A stretch of 14,349 nucleotides of DNA from Spirochaetia bacterium UBA5550 (GCA_002425885.1 DINC01000267.1:1-14349), one strand, 5' to 3'. Shown: positions 5,716 through 14,339, counted from the first letter of the stretch. Notes: a model not told the origin generated them from the sequence alone. Numbers and translations are program-made.

Positions 5716-5874
5716 GCCCCCGCACCCCCTGAGGGGGCAAAGCTATTATTATATAACTTTAAACAATAATCCAAAACTGAAATACAATGCTTTCCTCTGC
5801 CATGGTTATAGTTTATTTTTTAAAAGCCAGGCGAAAGAATGTTTTATCTTTGCCCCCTCCGGGGGTGCGGGGGC
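5716..5874. repeat. REP-like pair: 26-bp GC-rich arms in inverted orientation
   Basis: The arm at 5716-5741 (GCCCCCGCACCCCCTGAGGG and on) is the reverse complement of the arm at 5849-5874 with a single mismatch. Each arm also contains its own C-run/G-run palindrome (CCCCC, short loop, GGGGG) and a second offset G or C run. The 107-base spacer (5742-5848) is AT-rich and shows no gene. Together with the flanks it fills the 328-base gap between the flavin reductase gene (upstream side) and the end of cheB. The geometry matches a REP pair (BIME) or a small terminal-inverted-repeat element. The base composition is strikingly unlike its surroundings. It may also stall transcription leaving the che operon, though no T-run follows either stem. 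Confidence 0.75.
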
Positions 5875-5911
5875 TTCTTAGTAAAGGCTGGCAGGACTGC
5901 CCTTTGCAGAT

Positions 5912-6985
5912 TCAGAACTTCGAAGCACTATAAACTGCCCTTGCTATCTGTGACAGCGGCAGCACCTTGTCAACTGCATTTAGCTTTATCGCCTCTTTCG
6001 GCATACCGAAAACAATACAGGTCTCCTCATCCTGTGCTATGTTGTAAGCTCCGGCATCCTTCATCTCGCGCATCCCCTTTGAACCGTCATCACCCATACC
6101 GGTCATGATTACACCGATTGCATTTTTACCGGCATAGTGTGCAGTTGATCTGAAGAGTACATCAACCGACGGCCTGTGCCTTGTCACAAGGGGGCCGTCT
6201 TTTACTTCCACATAATACTGCGCGCCGCTTCTTTTTAGAAGCGTATGCATGTTGCCCGGAGCAATGAGCGCCTGCCCGCGAAGGACACTGTCGCCGTTTT
6301 TTGCCTCCTTTACACTTATACTGCACAGGGAATCAAGGCGTTCAGCAAAGGCTCTGGTAAAATTTTCAGGCATGTGCTGAACAATAATAACACCGGCAGT
6401 ATCAAGAGGGAGATCAATTAGAAATTCACGCAGAGCTTCGGTCCCTCCGGTTGATGCTCCAACAACCACTACCTTATCCGTAGTCTCTGTGAGCACACTC
6501 TTTTTTACTTTTGGCATGATCACATCAGCAGTATATTTCGGTGTGGGTTCAATTGCCATCGCGGGATTGACTTTTTTTAACCTGGCTGATGAAGCTGCCC
6601 TTATTGTGTCTGTAATTCTTATCCGTGACTCTTCAAGAAACTGTCTGGTGCCCATCTTGGGCTTCGTTATAATATCAACAGCACCGCTTGAAAGGGCTTT
6701 AACTGCAGAGTCTGAACCGTCATCAGCAAGACTTGAGCATATTATAACAGGTATAGGGTGCTGAGCCATAATCTTCTGGAGAAATGTAAGGCCGTCCATA
6801 CGGGGCATCTCTATATCAAGAATAATTACATCAGGAATTTTTTCCGCAATCTTTTCGGCAGCACAGTACGGATCTGAAGCTGTTGCTATTACTTCAATAT
6901 CCCTTTCATTAGAAAGAAGCCCGCTTATCGTCTGCCGCACAACAGCGGAATCATCTACGATGAGTACTCCGATTTTCTTTTCCAT
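5912..6985 (-). CDS. cheB: Chemotaxis protein-glutamate methylesterase/glutamine deamidase CheB
   Basis: A 357-residue protein with a receiver domain (about 1-125) and a methylesterase domain (about 170-357). Numbering from the ATG, the receiver has the acidic pocket near VDDS and phosphoacceptor Asp57 in [11 protein letters not shown]. The catalytic triad is Ser178 (GASTGG), His204 (VQHMPENF) and Asp300 (MTGMGDDG). Phosphorylation by CheA would activate removal of methyl groups from receptor glutamates, opposing CheR. The start is the ATG at 6985, eight bases after GGAGG; a GTG at 6991 is too close to that site. The gene overlaps cheD by 35 bases and is the last gene of the operon. All catalytic residues are intact. 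Confidence 0.97.
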   Translation of the reverse strand: MEKKIGVLIVDDSAVVRQTISGLLSNERDIEVIATASDPYCAAEKIAEKIPDVIILDIEMPRMDGLTFLQKIMAQHPIPVIICSSLADDGSDSAVKALSSGAVDIITKPKMGTRQFLEESRIRITDTIRAASSARLKKVNPAMAIEPTPKYTADVIMPKVKKSVLTETTDKVVVVGASTGGTEALREFLIDLPLDTAGVIIVQHMPENFTRAFAERLDSLCSISVKEAKNGDSVLRGQALIAPGNMHTLLKRSGAQYYVEVKDGPLVTRHRPSVDVLFRSTAHYAGKNAIGVIMTGMGDDGSKGMREMKDAGAYNIAQDEETCIVFGMPKEAIKLNAVDKVLPLSQIARAVYSASKF

Positions 6986-7517
6986 CTGCACAACCTCCGG
7001 TTACCGGATTATCACATTTGATATATTCGAGAAAGGTCTTGCCGCTTCCCGGGTGAAAAATTATTTTTCTCGCCTTTGTGCCGCCGGTATCCTCGGCAGA
7101 AATTTTCAGTTTCTCTTTTTCAATAATATTTTTTATCATTTCAATATTCTTTTTCCCAACGGATGCGGATGTGCCTGATGTGAGAGATTGAAGAACATCC
7201 CCTCCTCCAAAAAGCATAAGCCGCGTTCGGGTAATATCAACGCCGAGATCAGACATTCTGTTCTTAATATAATAGAACGAATAATCAACATAATCCGGGT
7301 CCGGCGAAACCGGGGGGGAATTTTTTATCACCCGGTTTTTTTCAACATACTCCGGAAGAAGCGCATGGAATATTCCGCCGATCCTGCGCTCAGGAGAATA
7401 CACTGTAAGAGCCACGCATGAACCCAGCACTGTAATTATGGGGTTTTCATCCGCAGTTACAATAATCTGCCCGGGGTGAAGAAAGTAATGTTTTTTCAGG
7501 CCTGCAATCAAGCTCAT
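6951..7517 (-). CDS. cheD: Chemoreceptor glutamine deamidase CheD
   Basis: A 188-residue protein. LGSCVAL places the nucleophile Cys34 after a beta strand, and [10 protein letters not shown] places the catalytic His51, giving the conserved Cys-His spacing of 17 residues. [15 protein letters not shown] is the C-terminal family segment. CheD deamidates receptor glutamines to glutamates and, in species with CheC, interacts with that phosphatase; no cheC lies here, so receptor modification is the likely role. The ATG lies two bases after the cheR stop, with an AAGG ribosome binding site inside the cheR end. The C-terminal 35 residues overlap the start of cheB and are hydrophilic, slightly longer than the usual end of the family. 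Confidence 0.95.
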   Translation of the reverse strand: MSLIAGLKKHYFLHPGQIIVTADENPIITVLGSCVALTVYSPERRIGGIFHALLPEYVEKNRVIKNSPPVSPDPDYVDYSFYYIKNRMSDLGVDITRTRLMLFGGGDVLQSLTSGTSASVGKKNIEMIKNIIEKEKLKISAEDTGGTKARKIIFHPGSGKTFLEYIKCDNPVTGGCADGKENRSTHRR

Positions 7518-7519
7518 GA

Positions 7520-8371
7520 TTATATCCTTCTGTATACTGTAGGTTCAACACACCTTAAAGGGAGGTCATACCCTGCCATGGTTTCTGAATGCCCGATAAA
7601 CAGATACCCGTTTTTCGACAGATGAGACGCAAGCTTTCTGATAATGTCTTTCTGGTTCTCCTTGTCAAAATAGATCAGAGCGTTTCTGCAGAATATTATA
7701 TCAAACTTCTCACTGAAAGGGTATGATTTATCCATAAGGTTCATGGGAATAAATTCAGCATTGGCGCGGAGTTCCGGCACAATCCTCACCAGTTCCCTCT
7801 TTTCGTTTTTTCCTCTCATAAAATATTTTTTCATATATTCATTCGGCAGCTTACCCACCCTCCCTTCTCCGTAAACTCCACGGGCGGCAGACGCGAGCAC
7901 CTTGGTCGAAATATCCGTGCCTGTTATGCGGTAAAGGTATGACCTGTAATTTCTTCTTCGCCTGAACTCCTCTATTGTTATGGCAAGGGTATAAGCCTCT
8001 TCGCCGGTTGAACAGGCCGCGCTGAGCACACGAAGGGCGCGCCTTGTGCCCGCGCCGCCTGACTCGCTGAGTTCGGGCAGAGCTTTGGAGTACATGAAAT
8101 CAAAATGCTGCGATTCTCTGAAAAAACTGGTTTCGTGGGTTGATACAAGATCTGCGAATATGAGGAATTCATCTGCACCTTTTGCTGACCTTATAAAGCC
8201 GTAATATTCAGCATAGCTTTTGCATCCCAGAATGTTCAACCGTTTTGAGAGCCTGCTTGTTAGAAGAATTTTTTTTACAGCGGGCATTTTTATTCCGAAC
8301 TCGCTCTCGATGAAGGAGCTTATTTCAATCCTTTCCCGCTCGGTCATCTTTATATTTTCCAGCGCGTCCAT
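7520..8371 (-). CDS. cheR: Chemotaxis protein methyltransferase CheR
   Basis: A 283-residue S-adenosylmethionine-dependent methyltransferase that methylates receptor glutamates. The N-terminal helical domain occupies about 1-85 and ends with THETSFFRE (78-86). The catalytic Rossmann domain follows with the SAM-binding SAACSTGEEAYTLA (117-130), GTDIS (151-155), FCRNALIYFD (227-236) and GHSE (260-263). All signature blocks are present. No tetratricopeptide extension or pentapeptide-binding oddity is obvious. The matching receptor in this operon has no NWETF-type tether at its C-terminus, so docking is likely directly to the helical bundle. ATG at 8371 has an AGAGGCGGG-like ribosome binding site. 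The gap to the cheW stop is 27 bases. Confidence 0.96.
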   Translation of the reverse strand: MDALENIKMTERERIEISSFIESEFGIKMPAVKKILLTSRLSKRLNILGCKSYAEYYGFIRSAKGADEFLIFADLVSTHETSFFRESQHFDFMYSKALPELSESGGAGTRRALRVLSAACSTGEEAYTLAITIEEFRRRRNYRSYLYRITGTDISTKVLASAARGVYGEGRVGKLPNEYMKKYFMRGKNEKRELVRIVPELRANAEFIPMNLMDKSYPFSEKFDIIFCRNALIYFDKENQKDIIRKLASHLSKNGYLFIGHSETMAGYDLPLRCVEPTVYRRI

Positions 8372-8398
8372 ATACCCGCCTCTCTTTTAATTAATCTG

Positions 8399-8944
8399 TT
8401 ATCCCGCAGCTGCAGCGCTCTCCTGTACAGACTCTCCCTGAAGCAGTTCACCTGCCCCCGCCTCAAAATGTTCCCTGGCTATTGAAAGATCATCCTCGGA
8501 AAAAACCCTGTCAACATTAAGGATTACCACAAAATCATCACTCTGTTTACCTATGCCATTAATCAGATCCGCACTGAGCTTCATCCCCACTTTTGGAGGG
8601 GGTTCTATCTGGTCCTTCTCAAACCGCAGTACCCCTTTAACAGCATCAACCAGTGCCCCCACAACAGCCATTCCATCATCGTAATTTGCTTCAACAATAA
8701 TTATGGCACTGTCATCTGTGATTACTGATTCGCTCATACCGAATTTCTGTCTGAAGTCCATTACAGTAACGACACTCCCCCGCAGATTAAGCACTCCGGC
8801 GATATAAGCCGGTGTACAGGGTATGGGAGTGATCTTTGTGTATGAAAGGACCTCCCTTGTCTTAAGCACATCGAACGCGAAATACTTTCCATCAAGCATA
8901 AATGAAAGGTACTGGGCGCTTTCACGTGTTTCATCTCCTGTCAT
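8399..8944 (-). CDS. cheW: Chemotaxis coupling protein CheW
   Basis: A 181-residue single CheW domain (about residues 10-150) that links receptors to the CheA kinase. Characteristic segments are YLSFMLDGKYFAFDV, ITPIPCTPAYIAGVLNLRG with the NLRG signature (53-56), VMDFRQKFG and a C-terminal DFVVILNVDRVFS. The last 30 residues form an acidic, Ala-rich tail (ending ESAAAAG) beyond the usual domain end. ATG at 8944 follows AAGGGG at good spacing, 12 bases after the receptor gene's stop. Intactness and position between receptor and methyltransferase genes make the assignment secure. Confidence 0.96.
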   Translation of the reverse strand: MTGDETRESAQYLSFMLDGKYFAFDVLKTREVLSYTKITPIPCTPAYIAGVLNLRGSVVTVMDFRQKFGMSESVITDDSAIIIVEANYDDGMAVVGALVDAVKGVLRFEKDQIEPPPKVGMKLSADLINGIGKQSDDFVVILNVDRVFSEDDLSIAREHFEAGAGELLQGESVQESAAAAG

Positions 8945-8956
8945 ATAATCACCCCT

Positions 8957-10591
8957 TTAGTTTATCCTTTCAAACTCAGAATCCTCTGAATCACCCATGT
9001 TCAGAACAACTCCGCTATGTTCATTACCCGTTCCTCCGCCGCCGAGAGGAAGAATCTGTTCATTTACTTTTTTCCTGCCGTTTCCATTACCGTTACCATT
9101 ACCGTTTCCTTTTACTGAGGCGGCAGAATAATCCTTATGATGCAAATCAACATGCGGTGTTATTATGTGGGGATTATGATAACTCGCAAAAGCCGCTCCG
9201 GCATTCATGGAAGAAGTTGTTTCAAGAGTTTTTAATCCTGTCTTGAGGAAGTTAATTGCCTCCTGCATATGTACAGTCTGGGCAGAAAGTTCTTCTGCTG
9301 TTGCAGCCAGTTCCTCTGCGCTTGAAGCATTCTGCTGCACCACGCTGTTAAGCTGCTGTATGGCAGTATTAATCTGCTGCGCGCCATTCGCCTGCTCGCC
9401 GCTGGCTGCATTGATCTCTGCTACAAGCTCCGAGGTTTTCTGAATGTCAGGAACAAGTTTCTGAAGCATTTCACCTGCTTTCTCCGCGATACTTACACTT
9501 GAACCTGAAAGCTCGCTTATCTCAGCAGCCGCCACCTGACTCCTTTCAGCCAGTTTCTGAACTTCACTTGCCACAACTGCGAATCCGCGTCCATGATCGC
9601 CGGCCCTTGCTGCTTCAATAGATGCATTCAAAGAGAGGAGGTTTGTCTGCCTGGCTATCTCCTGTATAATTGAAATCTTCTCCGCTATATTCTTCATAGC
9701 CTGCACTGTATGGCGCACAGCTTCACCGCTCTCCCTTGCATCCGTAGCGCTCTTCGATGCTATCCGCTCAGTCTGACCTGCATTGTCCGCATTCTGCCTT
9801 ATAGTGGCAGTCATCTCCTCTACTGCTGATGAGATCTCCTCGACACTTGCCGCCTGTTCATTTGCCCCCTGAGACAGCTCTTCTGATGAAGAGGATATCT
9901 GTTCACTACCGGCGCTTACATTGCTTGACGACACCTCAATTGAATTAACAACATTCAATATTGAACGCGTAAGAAAAAGAGCAATTGTTATGGAGAGCGC
10001 AATAGCTGCAATAATCGAAATAATCATTATTATTGAAATGAGCCTGGCAACAGACTGACTGCTTGTATATGCAGCAGAAGCCTCCTGCTGATTGATCCTG
10101 ATTATCTCCTTTAGTGACGGGGAAATTTTCTCTGTAAAAATTGGAGCCGCAATATCAACAATTTTATTGACCTCGACTATCTCTCCTCTTCTGGAATATG
10201 GAAGTAATTCGTTAACAGCTTCTTTATATTTTGCAATAGATTCGTGCAGAACTACAGTGAGGTCCCGCTCTTTCTGATTTTTTGCAATATTCTTATATGT
10301 ATCAATATCCTTCACAAAAGAAGCATATATACTGTCAATTGCCTTTTCATGTTTCAGCTTCTCATCCTGAGTTGGTACAGTCATGTGCTTTAAGATATTC
10401 ACCCGGAGAGAAAGCCCCTTAATCTCAAGCTCTTCAGCAAGCCTTATTCCTTCAAGGTTGTTAGTATAAAGATTATTCAGCATACCGTCTATTCTGGAGG
10501 TGCTGAAAATCCCCACAAGCCCGACAACTAATGTCACTGCCGCTGCCAGAAAAAATGTCGAAAGCAGTTTTGCCCTGATACCGAGTTTCAT
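8957..10591 (-). CDS. Methyl-accepting chemotaxis protein without an evident HAMP domain
   Basis: A 544-residue transmembrane receptor. TM1 is about residues 9-30, followed by a helical periplasmic region (about 31-182, four-helix-bundle type, no PAS or Cache motif), then TM2 at about 183-207. The cytoplasmic bundle starts almost at once: [20 protein letters not shown] leads directly into Glu/Gln/Ser-rich methylation helices, and no HAMP-like DEIG segment is visible. The signalling tip is intact at about 311-341 ([20 protein letters not shown], then GRGFAVVA). From 452 a tail follows: a His-rich stretch (His472, 475, 480, 484, 485), Gly-Asn repeats (495-505) and an acidic end. No CheR-tethering pentapeptide is present. 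ATG at 10591 has an AGGA ribosome binding site. The ligand is not deducible. Confidence 0.93.
   Translation of the reverse strand: MKLGIRAKLLSTFFLAAAVTLVVGLVGIFSTSRIDGMLNNLYTNNLEGIRLAEELEIKGLSLRVNILKHMTVPTQDEKLKHEKAIDSIYASFVKDIDTYKNIAKNQKERDLTVVLHESIAKYKEAVNELLPYSRRGEIVEVNKIVDIAAPIFTEKISPSLKEIIRINQQEASAAYTSSQSVARLISIIMIISIIAAIALSITIALFLTRSILNVVNSIEVSSSNVSAGSEQISSSSEELSQGANEQAASVEEISSAVEEMTATIRQNADNAGQTERIASKSATDARESGEAVRHTVQAMKNIAEKISIIQEIARQTNLLSLNASIEAARAGDHGRGFAVVASEVQKLAERSQVAAAEISELSGSSVSIAEKAGEMLQKLVPDIQKTSELVAEINAASGEQANGAQQINTAIQQLNSVVQQNASSAEELAATAEELSAQTVHMQEAINFLKTGLKTLETTSSMNAGAAFASYHNPHIITPHVDLHHKDYSAASVKGNGNGNGNGNGRKKVNEQILPLGGGGTGNEHSGVVLNMGDSEDSEFERIN
9077..9109 (-). repeat. 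Hexamer-like tandem repeat encoding Gly-Asn units in the receptor tail
   Basis: Alternating Gly and Asn codons give imperfect six-base repeats (on the plus strand, variants of CCATTA/CCGTTA/CCGTTT) encoding residues 495-505 of the receptor, five and a half Gly-Asn units. Changes in copy number keep the frame, so the linker length can vary among strains. Confidence 0.7.
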
Positions 10592-10611
10592 ATTTATACT
10601 CCTTGTATTTG

Positions 10612-12687
10612 TTAATGCCTGATCATATTATCAGGCACACTACCTTTAGCAGCGCCGCTCATTGATCGTACAATGCAGTGAGCGTCAAGTATGAGCGCCA
10701 CTGTCCCGTCTCCAAGTATTGTTGCTCCTGCTATCATATCAATATTGTGGCTTCCTCTCCCCAGCGGTTTCACAACGGTCTGGTATTTCCCTATAACCCT
10801 GTCCACCAGGAAGCCGTATCTCTCTTCCGCTATCTCAGATATCACAATCTGCGGATAAGCAGCCTCCTTGTCATCAAATCCGAAAATATTTCTTAAATCA
10901 ATACAGGGGACAATATCGCCGCGGAGGTTAATCATAAAATTGCTACCCTCGTCCCGTTCAGTTGATGTTGAAAAATCGAGGCACTCCCGGATGTTTGTCA
11001 GATTAAAAATATAGGGGCTCCCTCCAAGTTCCACCATAAACCCGTCAATAATAGCAAGTGTAAGAGGAATAGTAAGGCTGATAGATGTACCTGTTCCATC
11101 CACACTTTCTACTACAATACGTCCCCGCAGTTTCTCAATATTACGCTTAACAACATCCATTCCGACACCACGGCCGGAAATATCCGTGGTCACCTCCGCT
11201 GTTGAAAACCCGGGCTCAAATATCATGCTGAAAATCTGCCGGTCATCAACTTCTCCGGGGGGAAGAAGGTCTCTATCAATCGCGCGTGCTTTGATCTTCT
11301 CCCTGTTAAGTCCCCCTCCGTCATCTGAAATCCTTATAACTACATTGGCTCCTGCATGTTCAGCAACAAGCTGTATAAGGCCTGTTTCATCCTTCCCCGC
11401 TTCGATTCTTTTTTCAACGGTTTCAATTCCATGATCGCATGAATTTCTTATTATGTGCATCAGCGGATCTCGAAGAGCCTCAATGACATTTTTATCCAGT
11501 TCCGTCTCCCCGCCTGTAGTAATAAGTTTTATTTTCTTACCGAGAGTCCCGGATAGATCGTGCACAAGCCTGTGAAAGCTGTTGAATGTTTCAGATATCG
11601 GCACCATTCTTATACTCATGGTGTTATCACGCAGTTCATTTGTCAGCCGCCCGAAACTTTCAGCTATTGCCATAAACTCGGGGACCCTTGATACCGCTGA
11701 TTCCTGGTTCAGCCTTGCCTGAAGAGTAACAAGTTCACCAACAAGATTAACCAGAGTGTCGAGCTTTTCGTTTTTAACGCGAATCGAAGTAGTATCCGCT
11801 CTCCTTCTGTCAAAGGCAAGTTTCTCCTGCCGGGCATCCTGTTTGGATCTCCCCTCCATCAATGAAAGCATTGGAGAGACCTTCTTCTCAATCCCCTCCC
11901 GCTCCTCTTCATTGCGGAAAAACGCGTTATTGAGAAAAAACCCGTCCCTGTATTTTATTACGACCTCAGCGTAATCCTCTGTAAACATGAATACATTTTT
12001 AATATCAAAAACATCTTTTGATGTTTCAAGATCAACGACCCAGCTCAGGTAGCACTGTTCAGGCTCAATCTCATCAAAGTCAGGAATAGAGGATATATCA
12101 ACACGCACTTTGAAGTCACCCAGTGCCGAAAGCTCGGAGAGCATTGGCTCAATCTTAATTCCCCGCGAAAGTATATCCGGGGTCGGCATGAACACAATCC
12201 TGTACATCTCCATGGAATCTTTCACTGCACCGCTTCCATATACATCTGCGCATGCGGCAGGCATAACCTCCGGGACATCTTTTATCTCATGAGTTTTCTC
12301 ATCACATGAAATATCCCCTGTAATATCCCTGACCTCCTGAAGAATATTTTCGCGCAGAGCTTTCTGCTCTTCATTATCAGAGCCATCAAGAAGAAACCTC
12401 ATGCAGTCCTTTGCTTTAAGGGAAAGCCGGATTATCCTCTCATCAGCGCTGAACCTCCCTTTTCTCATGCAGTCAAATAGATTTTCCAGATCATGAGTAA
12501 AGCCTGCAAGGTCCCTGTAACCGCACATGCTCCCCGAACCCTTGATTGTATGCAGTGCCCTGAATACAGTATTGATAAGTTCACTATCCGAGGGATTACT
12601 CTCCAGTTCAATGAGCGGCATCTCCATCTGCGCCAGGAGTTCAGCAGCTTCATCGCGAAAAATATCTCTCAACGCTTCAACATCCAT
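10612..12687 (-). CDS. cheA: Chemotaxis histidine kinase CheA
   Basis: A 691-residue kinase. P1 (Hpt) covers about 1-120, with phosphorylatable His46 in [13 protein letters not shown] region at about 160-255, beginning [13 protein letters not shown], sits where the response-regulator-docking P2 domain lies and resembles the alternative P2-like module of some CheA proteins. P3 dimerisation is about 300-365 ([14 protein letters not shown]). The P4 ATPase shows the N box ([10 protein letters not shown], Asn415), G1 box (SDDGGG, 454-459) and G2 box (GRGVGMD, 505-511). The CheW-like P5 is about 540-675. It phosphorylates itself and passes phosphate to CheB and to a CheY that is not encoded here. 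I chose ATG at 12687 because AGGGGG lies five bases upstream; a TTG at 12702 is less likely. It overlaps the STAS gene by 11 bases. Confidence 0.97.
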   Translation of the reverse strand: MDVEALRDIFRDEAAELLAQMEMPLIELESNPSDSELINTVFRALHTIKGSGSMCGYRDLAGFTHDLENLFDCMRKGRFSADERIIRLSLKAKDCMRFLLDGSDNEEQKALRENILQEVRDITGDISCDEKTHEIKDVPEVMPAACADVYGSGAVKDSMEMYRIVFMPTPDILSRGIKIEPMLSELSALGDFKVRVDISSIPDFDEIEPEQCYLSWVVDLETSKDVFDIKNVFMFTEDYAEVVIKYRDGFFLNNAFFRNEEEREGIEKKVSPMLSLMEGRSKQDARQEKLAFDRRRADTTSIRVKNEKLDTLVNLVGELVTLQARLNQESAVSRVPEFMAIAESFGRLTNELRDNTMSIRMVPISETFNSFHRLVHDLSGTLGKKIKLITTGGETELDKNVIEALRDPLMHIIRNSCDHGIETVEKRIEAGKDETGLIQLVAEHAGANVVIRISDDGGGLNREKIKARAIDRDLLPPGEVDDRQIFSMIFEPGFSTAEVTTDISGRGVGMDVVKRNIEKLRGRIVVESVDGTGTSISLTIPLTLAIIDGFMVELGGSPYIFNLTNIRECLDFSTSTERDEGSNFMINLRGDIVPCIDLRNIFGFDDKEAAYPQIVISEIAEERYGFLVDRVIGKYQTVVKPLGRGSHNIDMIAGATILGDGTVALILDAHCIVRSMSGAAKGSVPDNMIRH

Positions 12688-13012
12688 CTGCACCCCCTTC
12701 AAAACTCAGGATACTGCGGACATCAATACCGCAGAGATTTGCAGTCTTTATGAAGGCATTATCGCCGGAACAGTTGACAAGGATAAGTTCCCTGTTTATT
12801 GATTTAAGCTTGAAATGATATGATATAAGAAGCTGAATGAAAGTGAAGTCAGTATCAGATACAGTTGCAATGTCAAACCTGTAAAGTTCCACCGGTTCCC
12901 GGAGCAGCCTGGTGAGTCCGGTTTTTATTTTTGACATACTCCGCACAGTGGTGTCCCCGTCAAATGATACGAGGATTGAATGGCTGTTTTTTTTACATGT
13001 CAGTAATGCCAT
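12677..13012 (-). CDS. STAS-domain protein at the head of the chemotaxis operon
   Basis: A 111-residue protein with the layout of a single STAS domain: a beta-rich start, then YRFDIATVSDTDFTFIQLLI (44-63), then a strand ELILVNCSG and a helix. The central stretch corresponds to the 'vDtaxxQLL' segment of STAS proteins found in che gene clusters. In SpoIIAA-type proteins the equivalent site is Asp-Ser-Ser-Gly; here it reads Asp53-Thr54-Asp55, so Thr54 is the only candidate phosphosite and the following Gly is missing. Its partner is unknown; a role in receptor/kinase output or as a scaffold is inference. ATG at 13012 follows GGATCGG; a GTG at 13018 is an alternative. The overlap with cheA indicates translational coupling. 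Confidence 0.72.
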   Translation of the reverse strand: MALLTCKKNSHSILVSFDGDTTVRSMSKIKTGLTRLLREPVELYRFDIATVSDTDFTFIQLLISYHFKLKSINRELILVNCSGDNAFIKTANLCGIDVRSILSFEGGADGC

Positions 13013-13445
13013 AAACACCGATCCGCTGGTAACACAGCTTATATTATAAAACCGTTCAAGACAGTAATCCCGTAATCAACTCCGATAAGCCGGAACTCAT
13101 TTCGGCATAAACCATCACTAATAAATATTGATGCATCCTGCTCCTCTGAAAAATCAGTTAAAAATAAAGAATTAACAAAAATCCAACAAATGATAACCCA
13201 ATTTATAAAAGAAAAGTAACGAAGTGTATAAAAAATAGATGTTTTTATTGCTATTAAGCAGATTAAATACCGATTAAGTGTTTTGATTATATAATCTTAT
13301 AAGCGAAACACTTAATGGATTGTAGAAGGAAGTGTTACAATTGAAAATGTAACCACGAGGTCCGCTCTGTTGAATGAAACAGGGGAACGATATGAAGAAT
13401 TATAGACGCGAGGAAGAACTTCAAAGATGATCACCGTAACAATTA
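13013..13445. promoter_or_regulatory. Intergenic region upstream of the che operon
   Basis: These 433 AT-rich bases must hold the operon promoter unless it is read through from the iclR-type gene. On the minus strand I see a partial sigma-28 -10 (GCCGAAAT near 13100) without a matching -35, and AT-rich -10-like hexamers, but no convincing pair. The main structured element is the nested inverted repeat at 13273-13316. On the plus strand a 12-codon frame with a fair ribosome binding site (13391-13429) is too short to call. No RNA gene or riboswitch that I know is recognisable. Confidence 0.45.
13273..13316. repeat. Nested inverted repeat upstream of the che operon
   Basis: ATTAAGTGTTT (13273-13283) and AAACACTTAAT (13306-13316) are perfect 11-base inverted arms. 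Between them GATTATATAATC (13285-13296) is itself a perfect 12-base palindrome that contains a TATAAT hexamer on both strands. The site is 261 bases upstream of the first che gene. It could be an operator overlapping a promoter, a cruciform-prone site, or a processing hairpin downstream of the iclR-type gene. Confidence 0.6.
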
Positions 13446-14228
13446 TTATAAACCGGATTTCTGATACCCCAGCTGCTGGGAAACGAGCTCGGAAGTATAT
13501 TTCACAGCCCTGATTATCTCTTCTCTCCTGGGATTAACCATTGCTGTTTCACCTGTAACGACAAATGCCGCAAAGACATTTCCTGTATGATTTCTAAGCG
13601 GCCCCCCGATTCCGGACAGCCCCCGCACGTTCTCCTCATTATCAAAAGCAATACCGTTTTCACGGACAGCTGCGAGCTCCGCTTCAAAAAGTTTACTGTC
13701 AGATATTGAATTCACAGTCCATTTGCTGAATTCGTAATTTCTGAGAATGCTGTCTCTCCTCTTCCCTTCCATAAAAGCGAGCATAATTTTACCGATACAA
13801 GAGGTATGCGCCGCAATGCTCAACCCGGCATCGGGATACGCGATAAAATTATTATCCGCCTCCACCCTGAATAGAAGGATGACCTTATTGCTAAGCATTG
13901 TCCCGACATTGATAGGTATGCCGAACTGAAAGCAGAGCCTCTCCATCCATACCCTAGCTGTTGAGACAAGGTTCATATTCATCGAATATCTTGAGCCCAG
14001 CTGAAAAAGCATGGGGCCCAGCCTGTATCTTGATGTCATGGGGTCACGTTCAAGGTATTCAAGGGCTGTAAGAGTATTCACAATCCCCTGTATTGTTGTT
14101 TTGGGCAGATTAAGGGCCTGGGAAAATTCACCAATACCAATAGTTTTATTTTCCATTAGAAAAAGATTCAGAACATCTGCGGCCCGCACGATGGACTGAA
14201 TCATTTTTTTATCTTTAGCTTCATTCAT
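13446..14228 (-). CDS. IclR-family transcriptional regulator
   Basis: A 260-residue regulator with the normal two-domain IclR layout. The winged helix-turn-helix is about residues 10-72, with the recognition region in IGEFSQALNLPKTTIQGIVN followed by ALEYLERD and YRLG. The ligand-binding domain is about 80-255, including IAAHTSCIGKIMLAFM, the usual promoter-distal pocket segment, and EENVRGLSGIGGPLRNHTG near the C-terminus. Members respond to small carboxylates or aromatic compounds and often repress a divergent catabolic operon. The ligand is not deducible and the target probably lies beyond the right edge. ATG at 14228 has a GGAGA site at a rather long spacing of 13 bases. It is codirectional with the che operon but 433 bases away, so I do not treat it as its dedicated regulator. 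Confidence 0.92.
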   Translation of the reverse strand: MNEAKDKKMIQSIVRAADVLNLFLMENKTIGIGEFSQALNLPKTTIQGIVNTLTALEYLERDPMTSRYRLGPMLFQLGSRYSMNMNLVSTARVWMERLCFQFGIPINVGTMLSNKVILLFRVEADNNFIAYPDAGLSIAAHTSCIGKIMLAFMEGKRRDSILRNYEFSKWTVNSISDSKLFEAELAAVRENGIAFDNEENVRGLSGIGGPLRNHTGNVFAAFVVTGETAMVNPRREEIIRAVKYTSELVSQQLGYQKSGL

Positions 14229-14279
14229 GAAAATTAGTTATCTCCAATATTTAATAGCTGTCAATGATTTCCCCGTTCT

Positions 14280-14308
14280 ATTTTAACGAATAAATGAAAA
14301 GAAAACAA
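14280..14308 (-). promoter_or_regulatory. Possible promoter of the iclR-type gene
   Basis: On the minus strand, TTGTTT (14308-14303) and TAAAAT (14285-14280) are separated by 17 bases. The -10 matches five of six consensus positions and the -35 three. Transcription would start near 14273, leaving a leader of about 45 bases. A second candidate, TTGACA followed by GATAAC, lies closer to the gene but would give almost no leader. Confidence 0.4.
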
Positions 14309-14318
14309 TAAAAACCAC

Positions 14319-14339
14319 TTGACTTTACGAATATATTCG
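14319..14339 (+). promoter_or_regulatory. Divergent promoter-like -35 with overlapping perfect palindrome
   Basis: TTGACT (14319-14324) is a five-of-six -35 element pointing rightward. The bases where a -10 would fall are at the window edge and only partly convincing. CGAATATATTCG (14328-14339) is a perfect 12-base palindrome in the would-be spacer. A half-site copy, ACGAAT, recurs at 14286-14291 between the minus-strand promoter elements. This is a plausible operator for the IclR-type regulator controlling itself and a divergent gene beyond the window. Confidence 0.5.

Noticed and set aside
5849..5874. Right-hand GC-rich arm as the terminator of the che operon
   Set aside because: The stem is strong but no T-run follows it on the minus strand, and the matching inverted arm is better explained as a repeat element.
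13391..13429. 12-codon plus-strand frame preceded by AGGGGAAC
   Set aside because: Too short and without a visible promoter or terminator; not distinguishable from chance.
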